Counted from the stretch's first letter, positions 45,964-54,426 are shown. The stretch is 64,000 nt of DNA from Arthrobacter sp. SLBN-100 (GCF_006715305.1 NZ_VFMY01000001.1:1798001-1862000); one strand, 5' to 3'. The notes: generated from the letters alone by a model not told the origin. Program-made: numbers and translations.

Positions 45964-46700
45964 TGGACACATCCTCACAGCCCTCAGACGATAAGCGTGA
46001 ACTGGATGCGCTCCGCAGGAGGGCGTATGGTCCGAATCCCGATATCCAGACTGACCCCGCTGCGCTGGCAAGGCTGGAGGAACTGGAAGCAGCACGCAAA
46101 GCGGTCCCGCCCGACGCCGCGGACACCGGCCTCGGCGAACCTGCTGCAGCCGCGGATGGCGCGCCCAGCCCCGATCCCGCCTGGACTGCGCCGCGCGAGG
46201 GCACGCCGCAGTCGCTTTGGCGTCGTCTTACTGCTACACGTGCCCGCCGCACCTCGTTAGTGGCCGGCGCGCTGGTGGTCTTTTTGGCCCTCGCGTACAC
46301 CATGGCGTCCCTCGTCGGACAGCCGCGTCCCGATGCCATACTGCAACCAATCGCAGACGAGGCAGAGAACGCGGTGTTCAAGACGCTGAGCTTCTATTCA
46401 TCGAACGCCGATGAGTCCACTATTCGCGGCTACCAGCCGTATCGGGGACGCCAGCCGGTGTTCCACATGGACAGGCGGGGCTACCAGTGCTTAAGGATTT
46501 TCGGACCAGGTTACGGGGAGCCTAACCCAAATTGCGTACCGCCTGGGGTGGATCTTTTTGCTGACGTTGTTACGTGGCCGTTGCAGAACCACGACTTTAT
46601 TGAAGGTATCCCAGGTCTCCCAGACGGGAGCATCGCCCGGTTCCACTACCGCGGACACTCGGTGGACGTCTTCCTCTACCCGGCGTCAAAAGCCGACTAA
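45963..46700 (+). CDS. Single-pass membrane protein, paralogue 2 of a pair
   Basis: 245 aa, organised like its upstream neighbour: KRELDALRRRAYGPNPDIQT then PAALARLEELEAA, linker, helix (LVAGALVVFLALAYTMASLV), RPDAIL after the membrane, and an outer domain with CLRIFGPGYGEPNPNC. The AYG...D.ALARL.ELEAA motif is shared by both and marks the family. Tandem duplication with divergence of the outer domains suggests recognition of different partners. Function unknown. Confidence 0.75.
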   Translation: MDTSSQPSDDKRELDALRRRAYGPNPDIQTDPAALARLEELEAARKAVPPDAADTGLGEPAAAADGAPSPDPAWTAPREGTPQSLWRRLTATRARRTSLVAGALVVFLALAYTMASLVGQPRPDAILQPIADEAENAVFKTLSFYSSNADESTIRGYQPYRGRQPVFHMDRRGYQCLRIFGPGYGEPNPNCVPPGVDLFADVVTWPLQNHDFIEGIPGLPDGSIARFHYRGHSVDVFLYPASKAD

Positions 46701-47117
46701 GGCTCGGACCCCGGAGCCTTGGTCGCGAGCACAACTGCAATCCCCACTATGTAAACCTCAAAGCATGCGTGTGGGGTCCTGGGGTGATGAGCCAGACGCA
46801 GCCCCCGGGCGAGTTACTGCGCTACTGTCGAAAGTCGCATGTCACCCGGTGACTCGAAACCTTCCCGTCTCGAGTCTCAAGGGTCTCTCGGGCTACTTAG
46901 ACCCGGGCAGTGAAAAGCGCCCAACATCCGGCGTTTCCTCAACACTGCTTCAGCGCGCTCTGTCATTCGGGGGATTGCATGAGTCGAAACTGATCTTCGT
47001 ACATTGTCACGGGTTCTGTGCCGGAGGAGACTTGAGGCGGCGGCATCCCATCTCGGGCCGCCCACGAGGCCACCCGGCCGCGGGGCCTCACAGCACCCGT
47101 AGCGGCCTGGTGGATCG
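46701..47117. other. Intergenic stretch with a second hix-like palindrome
   Basis: No gene seen in 417 bp. It contains the palindromic site at 46851-46876 and a further partial copy (GAGTCGAAACTG near 46980). Confidence 0.4.
46851..46876. other. hix-like palindrome, second site
   Basis: 26 bp as 12 + TC + 12: half-sites GACTCGAAACCT and GACTCGAGACGG. It agrees with the half-site at the truncated recombinase (GTCTCGAAACCT, also followed by TC) in 11 of 12 positions. Confidence 0.4.
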
Positions 47118-47912
47118 ATGAGCTCCATGACACCCTTCGAAAAGGCCGCTCAGCGGTGGCGCCATCTCTTGCCCTTGTTGGCTATCGCACTGATTGGATG
47201 TCTCGGCGGGTGCGAGTATGAGCCCAACGACGTCTCCCTCCCGTCCGCCAGTTCTCCGACTACGGAGGCTCGCACGGCCCCGCCGCTGCCGGACCAAGGC
47301 GGCAGTCGAACGGTCCCACCGCTGCCGGAGAGCGGCGACATCGACGCCGGCACATACCTCGTCCCCATCGCCGGCTACAAGGAGCCTTTCGAGATCACCG
47401 TCCCAGACGGCTGGTTTGCACTCGACGGCGACAGCCTGGGCAAGGACGACCCGGAGCACCCGGCTGAATGGGCCGTCTACCTGACTCTTTGGCCCGCGGA
47501 CTATGTGGCGAAGGACGCATGCGCCTGGAGTGGCGCCCTTGCCGATGTCGGTCCGTCGGCCGAGGCCTTCGTTGACGCGATGGCGGCGCAGACGTCAACG
47601 GCAAGCACCCCTCCCGTGGAGGTCATGGTCGGCAATCACTCCGGCTTCGAGTTCGACCACTTCGTCCAGGCCGCCGTGGACATCACAGCCTGCGACGGCG
47701 GCAAGTTATGCATCCACTCAGGATCCGCATACGACTGCTCACGCTGGTACTTGACTCAGGACGAACGCGAAACCTACCGAGTGATCGACCTGAACGGCCA
47801 GCGCGCTGTGATCGCAGTGGGCCAAATCGACGAATCAATCAATCCGGAGCTGACGAGAGAAGCACGCGCCGTCTTCGACTCGATCATGTTCAAGTCCGAC
47901 AAGACCAGTTGA
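47118..47912 (+). CDS. Lipoprotein of unknown function
   Basis: 264 aa. Signal (LLPLLAIALIGCLGGC) with a probable lipobox Cys, a Pro/Ser/Thr-rich spacer containing TAPPLPDQGGSRTVPPLPES, then a globular domain (~75-264) with YLVPIAGYKEPFEITVPDGW, a Trp/Asp pattern and two cysteines in ACDGGKLCIHSG. The PDGW and SIMFK-ending layout resembles other secreted actinobacterial proteins of unknown role. Same strand as the paired membrane proteins upstream. Confidence 0.72.
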   Translation: MSSMTPFEKAAQRWRHLLPLLAIALIGCLGGCEYEPNDVSLPSASSPTTEARTAPPLPDQGGSRTVPPLPESGDIDAGTYLVPIAGYKEPFEITVPDGWFALDGDSLGKDDPEHPAEWAVYLTLWPADYVAKDACAWSGALADVGPSAEAFVDAMAAQTSTASTPPVEVMVGNHSGFEFDHFVQAAVDITACDGGKLCIHSGSAYDCSRWYLTQDERETYRVIDLNGQRAVIAVGQIDESINPELTREARAVFDSIMFKSDKTS

Positions 47913-47966
47913 TGCGATGGGCGATCCCGCCCTCGGGCGCCGGTTCCTTCTCTGAACCCACCTGCA

Positions 47967-48026
47967 TGTCTCATAACCGAGGCGCCTCGAATCCCTAGGG
48001 ATTTGAGGCGCAGAGGTTACGAGACA
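47967..48026. repeat. 60-bp imperfect palindrome
   Basis: Arms of 30 bp match in 25 positions, centred on CCCTAGGG at 47993-48000, and both outer ends read TGTCTC(A/G)TAACC. The ends match the half-sites of the hix-like sequences. Placed between two genes; it could also fold as a transcription terminator. Confidence 0.7.
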
Positions 48027-48089
48027 CTGGGCCAAACGTTTTCCGCCTTATGGGCTGGGGTGTGTGGCGGGCTGATGGAGAATGAAGCC

Positions 48090-48665
48090 ATGGGTGGATC
48101 GATGTATGAGCGCAAGGATCTATCAGGTCCGTCGCATTCCTCTCTGCGCGATCGTATTTGGGCGGAACTCGCGGCATTCGGCCCGTTTGCAGTCCACACG
48201 GACACAAAGGGAATCGATGCCGGCGGCATATCCACGCCGGTGCGTCGAGCAACGGGCGGTGAAACGGTCATCGCGCGCTTTGCCATCGCTTCAGGACCGG
48301 GCACCGGCGCCGACGCACCCGAATGCTTGGCTACGTTCAAGCCTGATCGCCCCGGCCCCCACCACGCCGCATTTCTCCTCACAGTCCTTACAAACGAGTT
48401 GACCGAGTTTGCCAGGACGCGGCAGCTCTCAGGCCTTGCACAAACCATCAGATCGATCGGTTTGATGAAAGGCACCCCTTGCAGCTTGAACGTCGACGGA
48501 GTCCCGGTCCTTGGGTGGGCGTTACTAGCGGACGGCGCAAGCGGGATTGCCTGTGAGCATCGCGACCGAATACTGATGTGGCTCGGGACGGAGCAGGCAG
48601 TAATACCCCGCTCGATCTCCACAAAAATCATGACCAGCACAGGGTGGCAGGAAGACAACTGCTGA
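48090..48665 (+). CDS. Hypothetical 191-aa protein
   Basis: Start at 48090 chosen because GGAGAATGAAGCC precedes it; alternatives at 48075 and 48102. Mixed alpha/beta composition, with GETVIARFAIASGPG, ALLADGASGIACEHRDRILM and a Thr/Lys-rich end. No membrane segment or signal. No family recognised. Last gene of the small unknown island. Confidence 0.6.
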   Translation: MGGSMYERKDLSGPSHSSLRDRIWAELAAFGPFAVHTDTKGIDAGGISTPVRRATGGETVIARFAIASGPGTGADAPECLATFKPDRPGPHHAAFLLTVLTNELTEFARTRQLSGLAQTIRSIGLMKGTPCSLNVDGVPVLGWALLADGASGIACEHRDRILMWLGTEQAVIPRSISTKIMTSTGWQEDNC

Positions 48666-48841
48666 CTGCCAACCTGTCTCACAGCCCTAGAGATTCAAGA
48701 CAGCCGGAGTGCAGCGGCGCGACAAAGAGCGATCACAAAACGCCGCCATTTATCGGCAAACTCCACCACCTTGGACATCAGCAGGAGGGCCAGGGCGGTG
48801 ACCGCAGGGTAACCCCAACCTCCGCCGCGTACCGTCCCGGT

Positions 48842-49309
48842 ATGAGAACTACCACTGCACCGCTGCATACCCCCGCTGGCGCGGAACCCGGCGGGGATTC
48901 ACCGTGGACGAGCGTCCAGGAATCCGCCCGGCCACTCCTGGACCATACCGTGCTGGACAAGCTGCGCGCGGACCTCGATGACTATGAAGAAGTCTGGCGG
49001 GTGTTCGTCCAGAACTTCATCGCCGCGCTCCCCGTGAGGATTGAGAGGCTGCGCCTTGCATTGACCACCGGCGATCTCCCTGGTGCCATCGATGCCCTCC
49101 TCAGCATCAAGAGCGCGAGCCAGCAGGTGGGCGCGGAACGCCTCGCCGCCGTCGCCCTGGATCTTGAGCTGTCCGTGCGTGAGGGGACCCGTGACCGTGA
49201 TCCGTCGGGCGTCCTGCCCTGGCTGGCTGCGGACCATCTGCCGCGGCTCAGGCAACGCGCTGGGCAGACTTCCCACATCCTCGAGGCACACCTCAAGAAG
49301 TCCCTGTAA
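48842..49309 (+). CDS. Hpt-like domain protein lacking the phospho-accepting His
   Basis: 155 aa. Residues ~35-125 follow the histidine-phosphotransfer helical bundle: LDKLRADLDDYEEVWRVFVQ, IERLRLALTTGDLPGAIDAL and LLSIKSASQQVGAERLAAVA. The canonical AHxLKG carries Leu87 where the His should be (LLSIKSAS). It may act as a pseudo-phosphotransfer scaffold. Ribosome site weak; no kinase nearby. Confidence 0.72.
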   Translation: MRTTTAPLHTPAGAEPGGDSPWTSVQESARPLLDHTVLDKLRADLDDYEEVWRVFVQNFIAALPVRIERLRLALTTGDLPGAIDALLSIKSASQQVGAERLAAVALDLELSVREGTRDRDPSGVLPWLAADHLPRLRQRAGQTSHILEAHLKKSL

Positions 49310-49378
49310 CCCGGTGGCCCCCCGTGAATACTGGTGGCCGCCGCGCGCGTCCCCGCGCGGCCCCCGTACGGGCGGTGA

Positions 49379-50983
49379 CTAGCGCGCCACCGCCGGGGAC
49401 TCGTCGTCGGCCGCTATGAGGATGTTGCCCTCGCTGATGGACTCGGAAAGGACGTCGTGTTCCACGGCCGTAGCCAGCGGCTTCTCCTTCACGAACAGCA
49501 GCACGACGGCGGCGACCAGTGCCAGCGGGACCATCCAGATGAAGATGGGGGTCAGGGCGTCGTTGTAGGAGGAGATGATCAATTCCTTGAGCTCCGCGGG
49601 CAGCTGGTTGACCAGCGCGGGGGTGAGCGAGTTCGATCCCCCGGGTGCGTTGCCGCCGGACGCGGAGGCGGGCATGCGCTCGGCGAGCAGCTCGGCCAGG
49701 CGGCTGGCGAACAGGCTTCCCACCACGGCCGAACCGAGGGTGGCGCCGATCTGGCGGAAGAAGTTGTTGGACGCCGTCGCCGTGCCCACTTCGCGCAGGG
49801 CGAAGGAGTTCTGGACCACGAGCACCAGGATCTGCATGCTCAGGCCGAGTCCCAGGCCCATCACGGCAAGGTAGGCGCAGATTTCCCAGAGCGGCTGGCC
49901 GGGCTTGAGGGTGGAGAGCAGCACCAGGGCCACCGCCACCAGCACCGAACCGGCGATGGGCATCCACTTGTACCGGCCGGTTTTGCTGACCAGCTGGCCG
50001 GACCCCACCGAGGCCACCAGGAGGGCACCCATCATCGGGATCATCAGCAGGCCGGATTCGGTGGCGTTCACGCTGAAGGCCATCTGCAGGTACGTGGGGA
50101 GGTAGCCGATGGCGCCGAACATGGCCACGCCGATCAGCAGCCCGGCGAAGGTGGAGAGGTTGAAGTTCAGGTCCTTGAACAGGTGCAGCGGGATGATGGG
50201 CTCGGCCGTGCGGCGCTCCACCAAGACAAAGGCCACGGCACTGAGGACGGTGCCGGCGATCAGGCCAATGATGATCGGATCGGACCATTCGTACTTGCTG
50301 CCGCCCCAGGTGGCGAAGAGCACCAGGCAGGTGGTGGCGATGGCCATCAGCACCATGCCGCCCAGATCCAGCCTGGGCTTGCCGGCGTGCTTGGGCAGTT
50401 TGAGGAAGAACGCGGCTCCGGCCAGGGCCAGCAGCCCCAGGGGGATGTTGATCCAGAAGACCCAGCGCCAGCCGGGACCTTCGGTGAACCAGCCGCCCAG
50501 CAGCGGGCCGGCCACGGACGCGATAGCGAACACGCCACCCATCATGCCCATGTATTTGCCGCGCTCACGGGGCGGGACCACGTCGGCGATTACTGCCTGC
50601 GAGAGGATCATCAGTCCGCCGCCGCCCAGGCCCTGGATGACGCGGGCGGTGATCAGCACGCCCATGTCGTTGGCGAGCGCGCCCACCACTGAACCGACCA
50701 TAAACAGGAGGATGGCCGCGATCAGGAGGGACTTGCGCCCCATCAGGTCACCGAGCTTGCCGTAGATGGGCATGCTGATCGTGGAGGTGAGGATGAACGC
50801 GGTGATCACCCAAAGCATGTCGCTGACGCCGTGGAGTTCGCCCACGATGGTGGGCAGCGCGGTGCTGAGGACGGTCTGGTTCAGGGCGGAGAGAAGCATC
50901 GAGAGCATCAGGCCCACAAAAAGCAGCACCATGTGCTGCTTCTGCGGGGCCTGCGCCGTCTCCGGCGGAGGGGCCGTGGTCAT
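49379..50983 (-). CDS. MFS drug-efflux transporter, DHA2 (14-TM) family
   Basis: 534 aa with fourteen hydrophobic segments and EmrB/QacA motifs: LMLSMLLSALNQTVLSTALP at the N-terminus, motif A GKLGDLMGRKSLL, motif C GPLLGGWFTEGPGWRWVFWI. Proton-driven export of hydrophobic drugs or dyes is the family role. Its ATG overlaps the stop of the TetR regulator (ATGA), so transporter and regulator are co-translated and under the same control. Confidence 0.92.
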   Translation of the reverse strand: MTTAPPPETAQAPQKQHMVLLFVGLMLSMLLSALNQTVLSTALPTIVGELHGVSDMLWVITAFILTSTISMPIYGKLGDLMGRKSLLIAAILLFMVGSVVGALANDMGVLITARVIQGLGGGGLMILSQAVIADVVPPRERGKYMGMMGGVFAIASVAGPLLGGWFTEGPGWRWVFWINIPLGLLALAGAAFFLKLPKHAGKPRLDLGGMVLMAIATTCLVLFATWGGSKYEWSDPIIIGLIAGTVLSAVAFVLVERRTAEPIIPLHLFKDLNFNLSTFAGLLIGVAMFGAIGYLPTYLQMAFSVNATESGLLMIPMMGALLVASVGSGQLVSKTGRYKWMPIAGSVLVAVALVLLSTLKPGQPLWEICAYLAVMGLGLGLSMQILVLVVQNSFALREVGTATASNNFFRQIGATLGSAVVGSLFASRLAELLAERMPASASGGNAPGGSNSLTPALVNQLPAELKELIISSYNDALTPIFIWMVPLALVAAVVLLFVKEKPLATAVEHDVLSESISEGNILIAADDESPAVAR

Positions 50984-51606
50984 GAGAGTTTCCTTTGCAA
51001 GTGGTGAAAGAGCGCCACCGCGGGCGCGAGGTCTTGTGGGGTGAGCCCCGTGGCGGGGTCGAAATCGGTGGATTTCGCCCGGAACTTGGCGGGCACGGCT
51101 GCGAGCATCACCGTCATGCGAGCGGTTTCCTCGGGGCTGAAGCCTTCAGCGCCTGAGGCCCAGGCAGGATCCCGGGTGAAGTGGTCCGTCACGGCCCGGC
51201 ATACCAGGGCTTCGGCCTTCGCCATGTATTCCATCTGCCGGGCGAACAGGTGCGGGTGCCGCTTCAGGATGAGCCGGCGCCGGGTGTTGTCCGTGTCGCG
51301 GATGGAGGAACGGGCGACGGCGACCAGCAGCAGGGTGACCTGCTCCAGGAAGTCTTCGGCCCCGCTGAGCTTCGCCGCCTCGGCGGCGTCCAGGACGGGC
51401 TCGTGGAGGCCGAGGACCGCGTCCTCCTTGGCGGGGAAATAGTTGAAGAACGTCCGCGGTGACACCCCGGCGCTCTCCGCGATGGCTTCCACTGTTGCGT
51501 GTTCCAGGCCGCGCTCCTTCGCCAGGGAAGCTGCCGCCTCGTGGATGGCAGCCCAGGTTTCGACCTTTTTGCGCTCACGCAGCGTAGGGAAAGAGGCGGG
51601 GGGCAT
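50980..51606 (-). CDS. TetR-family repressor of the efflux pump
   Basis: 208 aa. N-terminal TetR helix-turn-helix: KVETWAAIHEAAASLAKERG, ATVEAIAESAGVSPRTFFNY, FPAKEDAVLGLHEP. The all-helical ligand domain follows. It should repress its own operon through the paired palindromes 11-40 bp upstream. ATG 51606 preferred over an upstream in-frame start that would include the operator. Confidence 0.9.
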   Translation of the reverse strand: MPPASFPTLRERKKVETWAAIHEAAASLAKERGLEHATVEAIAESAGVSPRTFFNYFPAKEDAVLGLHEPVLDAAEAAKLSGAEDFLEQVTLLLVAVARSSIRDTDNTRRRLILKRHPHLFARQMEYMAKAEALVCRAVTDHFTRDPAWASGAEGFSPEETARMTVMLAAVPAKFRAKSTDFDPATGLTPQDLAPAVALFHHLQRKLS

Positions 51607-51616
51607 GGACCTATTT

Positions 51617-51647
51617 TTGCATGACTGCAAACTTTGCACAACTGCAG
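51617..51647. promoter_or_regulatory. Paired TetR-type operators
   Basis: TTGCA-TGAC-TGCAA at 51617-51630 and TTGCA-CAAC-TGCAG at 51634-51647, 17 bp apart. They cover the region just upstream of the TetR start, as expected for autoregulation. Confidence 0.65.
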
Positions 51648-51691
51648 CTTTTGCTGAGGACCGCTCCCGTTGCGGGACGGAACAAGGCAAA

Positions 51692-51811
51692 GGGAAGGCC
51701 CCTCCTAGGAGGGGCCTTCAACGTAGTGGTCAATTGTCTTCTGGTATAGGTCAGCGGTGATGCACTCCCCCTTTCCGGACGCCCCCTAGCGTCCCTCCGG
51801 ACTATGACAAG
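51692..51811 (-). ncRNA. Candidate small RNA, copy 1
   Basis: Read on the minus strand: a promoter (51817-51845), then ~120 nt containing an internal hairpin GGACGC-N6-GCGTCC (51777-51794), the conserved block TTGAC/GACC...CCACTACGTT, and a 13-bp perfect terminal hairpin (51694-51719). The whole stretch, promoter included, is repeated at 54500-54645. Substitutions between copies keep pairing on this strand. No start codon or frame is conserved. Transcription is inferred. Confidence 0.6.
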
Positions 51812-51816
51812 AACTG

Positions 51817-51845
51817 ACTTTAGCGACGGGGCAGAGGCCAGTAAA
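51817..51845 (-). promoter_or_regulatory. Promoter of small RNA copy 1
   Basis: -35 TTTACT (51840-51845), 17-bp spacer, -10 TAAAGT (51817-51822) on the minus strand. Copy 2 has the same boxes with the same spacing. Confidence 0.6.
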
Positions 51846-51950
51846 GGGGTTGTGCCAAAGAAATTTGACCCGTTGCCGGCCGCTCCCCTGACTCCCGCAC
51901 GTTTCCGGAGATTTACTTCAAGGAAACAGCAGCCACCGTATTATTCAGGG

Positions 51951-52142
51951 ATGTGGACTAAACAACAGCAGGCTATGTGCGGCACGTGCGGCACGAACAC
52001 GAACCACGTCACCCACTATCACAAGGACGAGGCGGGCGGCGGGCTGATTGCCGAAGTACGGTGCGCGGAGCACCGGGACGTTAACCTCATCAACGAGGCG
52101 TCCTCGCCTGCCTGGATGGCGCCCGCCCAGCCAGCGGCCTGA
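51951..52142 (+). CDS. 63-aa zinc-ribbon-like micro-protein, paralogue 2
   Basis: MWTKQQQAMCGTCGTNTNHV then THYHKDEAGGGLIAEVRCAE: shares the MWTKQ start, CxxC, HVTH, KDxAG and AEVRC motifs with the protein at 42972, then a longer tail ending WMAPAQPAA. The second Cys pair is reduced to RCAEH, so His may replace Cys. -10 TATTAT (51939-51944) ends 6 nt before the ATG, as in paralogue 1: leaderless expression predicted. Confidence 0.77.
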   Translation: MWTKQQQAMCGTCGTNTNHVTHYHKDEAGGGLIAEVRCAEHRDVNLINEASSPAWMAPAQPAA

Positions 52143-52215
52143 CCCCGACGAACGATTAGCCCATGCTGTTGCTCCTGCCCGGTCACCGTTGCCCCGCCGG
52201 CGCTGGCTGGATCCC

Positions 52216-53052
52216 TTACTGGATCAAGCTGGCCCAGGCCGCCAGGAACTTCTCGGCGATGTAAGCGTGCCCGGCGGTGTTTGGGTGGGCGCCGTCGGAG
52301 TTGAACCCTTGACTGTTGGCACTCGTGAACCAGCCGGCCTCGACGGCGTCAACATAGGGAGCGTTGGCAGCTGCGGCACCAGCACGGACGGCGCTGTTCA
52401 CGCCGCGGAGTTCCCCGGCGAGGGGCTGGGGCGCCGACGGCCCAAGCACCACAACCTGGACGCCCGGCCAGAACCTCCGGGCCGCCTCGATAGTCTGCGT
52501 AGTGGCAGCTTCAACTTCATCAGGATCGGCGACCGCGGAGTCGTTCTGTCCGCCTTGAAGAATGAGGACGTTAGGCACAAAGGCAGGATTGGCAGCGACT
52601 TCCCGCAACCGGACTTCGTACTCACCACCCAACTCGCCCTGCGCCCCGCCGCCCCGCGCAAACCCGGTTCCGGATACGCCGTCGATGTTGGCGGGGTACC
52701 CGAGCTTCCCGGCAACGACGTACGCCCAGCCCTGGTCCGGCCGGTCTGCACCCACCCCGGCAGTGTATGAATCACCAAGAATAAGCAGGACGGGCTCGGC
52801 GGGCAGCTCAATTCCCAGCTGCTGGGCAGTTGCAGTTGCAGTAGCCGTGGGTGTGGGGGCCGGGGACGCAGTAGCCGTGACCGCCGCCGTCGGCGGGCTT
52901 GCCGGCGCAGGACTAACAGCTTCGCCTAAGCCGCGCGGATTCATCAGGGCGATAGCTGCCACCCCGAAGGCGAGAACAGCCAGCAGGAAAAGCGCAGCGT
53001 ACTTGACCCACTCCTGCTTGGTCACGCTGCGGCGCCCGCCGTATCTCGTCAC
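52216..53052 (-). CDS. Exported or anchored SGNH/GDSL hydrolase
   Basis: About 278 aa. N-terminal membrane anchor (YAALFLLAVLAFGVAAIALM), a Pro/Thr/Ala linker, then an SGNH domain: block I ILGDSYTAGVG, GTGFARGGG, block III GGQND, block V DGAHPNTAGH. Esterase or lipase activity on a surface substrate is expected. GTG 53052 is proposed because a -10-like TATGAT lies 7 bp upstream, giving a leaderless start; an ATG at 53064 is the alternative. Confidence 0.85.
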   Translation of the reverse strand: MTRYGGRRSVTKQEWVKYAALFLLAVLAFGVAAIALMNPRGLGEAVSPAPASPPTAAVTATASPAPTPTATATATAQQLGIELPAEPVLLILGDSYTAGVGADRPDQGWAYVVAGKLGYPANIDGVSGTGFARGGGAQGELGGEYEVRLREVAANPAFVPNVLILQGGQNDSAVADPDEVEAATTQTIEAARRFWPGVQVVVLGPSAPQPLAGELRGVNSAVRAGAAAANAPYVDAVEAGWFTSANSQGFNSDGAHPNTAGHAYIAEKFLAAWASLIQ

Positions 53053-53141
53053 CCGGCACATCATACCCGCGGCCTTGGCCGGTAGCAGGACTGAGTTCCC
53101 CAATCTCCGTCCGTCATGAGTGGCTTAGGAACGGCCCGCTG

Positions 53142-54194
53142 CTATTCCTTTGCCCACATGGCCAACCAATCAACCTGAACATGGCCGCTGGTTTCGGGCA
53201 GCGGACACGTCGGCAGGCAGGACTCGGTCTGCAGGATGAAGTGCATTGGTTTGTCCGGTACGCCTGTAGTAGCAACGCCAATGGAGCTTCCATCCAAGAA
53301 AAACTCAATACGTCCGGGACTCCACTCGGTGGTGGCTGTATGCCAGGACCCAAATGGAACGTTGGGACGAAAAACATCGGCCTCATGCCCTTTGGGGCCG
53401 ACGTAATGCAGGGCAGCATAAATGACCTTCGACAGGTCCCCCTCTGGAAAATCGATCTCCCCGTCCTGCGGCCACTGCTTGCTGTCGGGCCAAAACAGCC
53501 ATGCCAACTTGTATCCGGGCAAGACGTCGGCCCGGAAGCGGACAGAGTAGCGCCCGTATACAAAGCTGTTCCAGGGCCGCTGGGTGGCTCCCGCAACTTT
53601 AGGTGAGGGTGCTGCACCCATTGATACGCCGTTTTCCGAGTGCAGATACATGTCCAGGACGCCATCATGAACGCTCAGGACCTTTGAGGGATAGTACCCG
53701 GACGTTCTCTCGCCCTTTTTTTGCATTTGAGCAGCTGTATCCGGCGTACCGTCGAAGTAATTTTCGCTCCATCTTGCGCCGTAGATGGGCCCCGGAAAGC
53801 CGCCAATGGGGACATCTCCCTCGGTGAAGTCCTCGGCAAAAACCTGTTTCCAACCAGGACGGTCGCCCACCGGCATGGCGTCGGCGGCAGGAGCAGCCGG
53901 CACGGCCTCCGGGGCGGGAGCGGCCGGCGCGGCCTCAGGGGCGGGAGCAGCCGGCACGGCCTCAGGGGCGGGAGCGGCGGGCACGGCCTCAGGGGCGGGA
54001 GCGTCTGGGGTGGGAGGGACCGTAGTTGGTGCTGCAGAACCGGAAACCGGGCTCACCGGATCCCGGCCTTCCGTTTCAGCGGTCTCGTCCGGCGCTGAGT
54101 AGGAAGCAACGCCGAGGGTGCCGCATGTGAGAGCGAACAAAGCCACTATCAAGACGAGGATGCGGGTCCGGCCACGGTGCTGAATCTTCTCCAA
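53142..54194 (-). CDS. Secreted glycoside hydrolase family 16 enzyme
   Basis: 350 aa. N-terminal signal/anchor (ILVLIVALFALTCGTLGVAS), a Pro/Ala/Glu linker made of four 9-residue repeats (PEAVPAAPA), then a GH16 lectin-like fold from ~115 (FAEDFTEGDVPIGGFPG, GRYSVRFRADVLPGYKLAWL). The catalytic signature is DGEIDFPEGDL (ExDxxE), and the end is HVQVDWLAMW. It should cleave beta-1,3 or beta-1,3-1,4 glucans outside the cell. Substrate preference is not readable. Confidence 0.88.
   Translation of the reverse strand: MEKIQHRGRTRILVLIVALFALTCGTLGVASYSAPDETAETEGRDPVSPVSGSAAPTTVPPTPDAPAPEAVPAAPAPEAVPAAPAPEAAPAAPAPEAVPAAPAADAMPVGDRPGWKQVFAEDFTEGDVPIGGFPGPIYGARWSENYFDGTPDTAAQMQKKGERTSGYYPSKVLSVHDGVLDMYLHSENGVSMGAAPSPKVAGATQRPWNSFVYGRYSVRFRADVLPGYKLAWLFWPDSKQWPQDGEIDFPEGDLSKVIYAALHYVGPKGHEADVFRPNVPFGSWHTATTEWSPGRIEFFLDGSSIGVATTGVPDKPMHFILQTESCLPTCPLPETSGHVQVDWLAMWAKE
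53890..54000. repeat. Four 27-bp repeats coding the GH16 linker
   Basis: Near-identical units encode PEAVPAAPA four times. High identity at DNA level suggests recent expansion or contraction by slippage. Confidence 0.8.
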
Positions 54195-54411
54195 GGTGTC
54201 ACTCCGTCCAAGAGGAGTTACTGCATCTTACCGCAGAGGTCCATCGAGCGGGCCGGTTGTGGATCCGCCTGCGGCAGCTTCCCTGGGTAAAGATCCCCGC
54301 TTGCAAGTTGTCCTCCATGGATGATGCGGTAGGGACCTTGAGCAAGAACGGTGCGTGGGTGCCCTCATCCCCTATCCGTTTCACCCTAGGTGGGGCGGGG
54401 CCCGCGGTCAT

Positions 54412-54426
54412 GAGTACCGGGTACTC
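54412..54426. promoter_or_regulatory. GAGTA-N5-TACTC palindrome, copy 3
   Basis: Core identical to the elements before both GAF-ANTAR genes, in 15 bp that also read as GAGTAC-CGG-GTACTC. It is not next to a gene start on the plus strand; it lies ~75 bp beyond the 3' end of small RNA copy 2. Confidence 0.45.

Noticed and set aside
53721..54102. Gly/Ser/Arg repeat ORFs on the plus strand
   Set aside because: They are the complement of the repetitive Pro/Ala linker of the GH16 gene.
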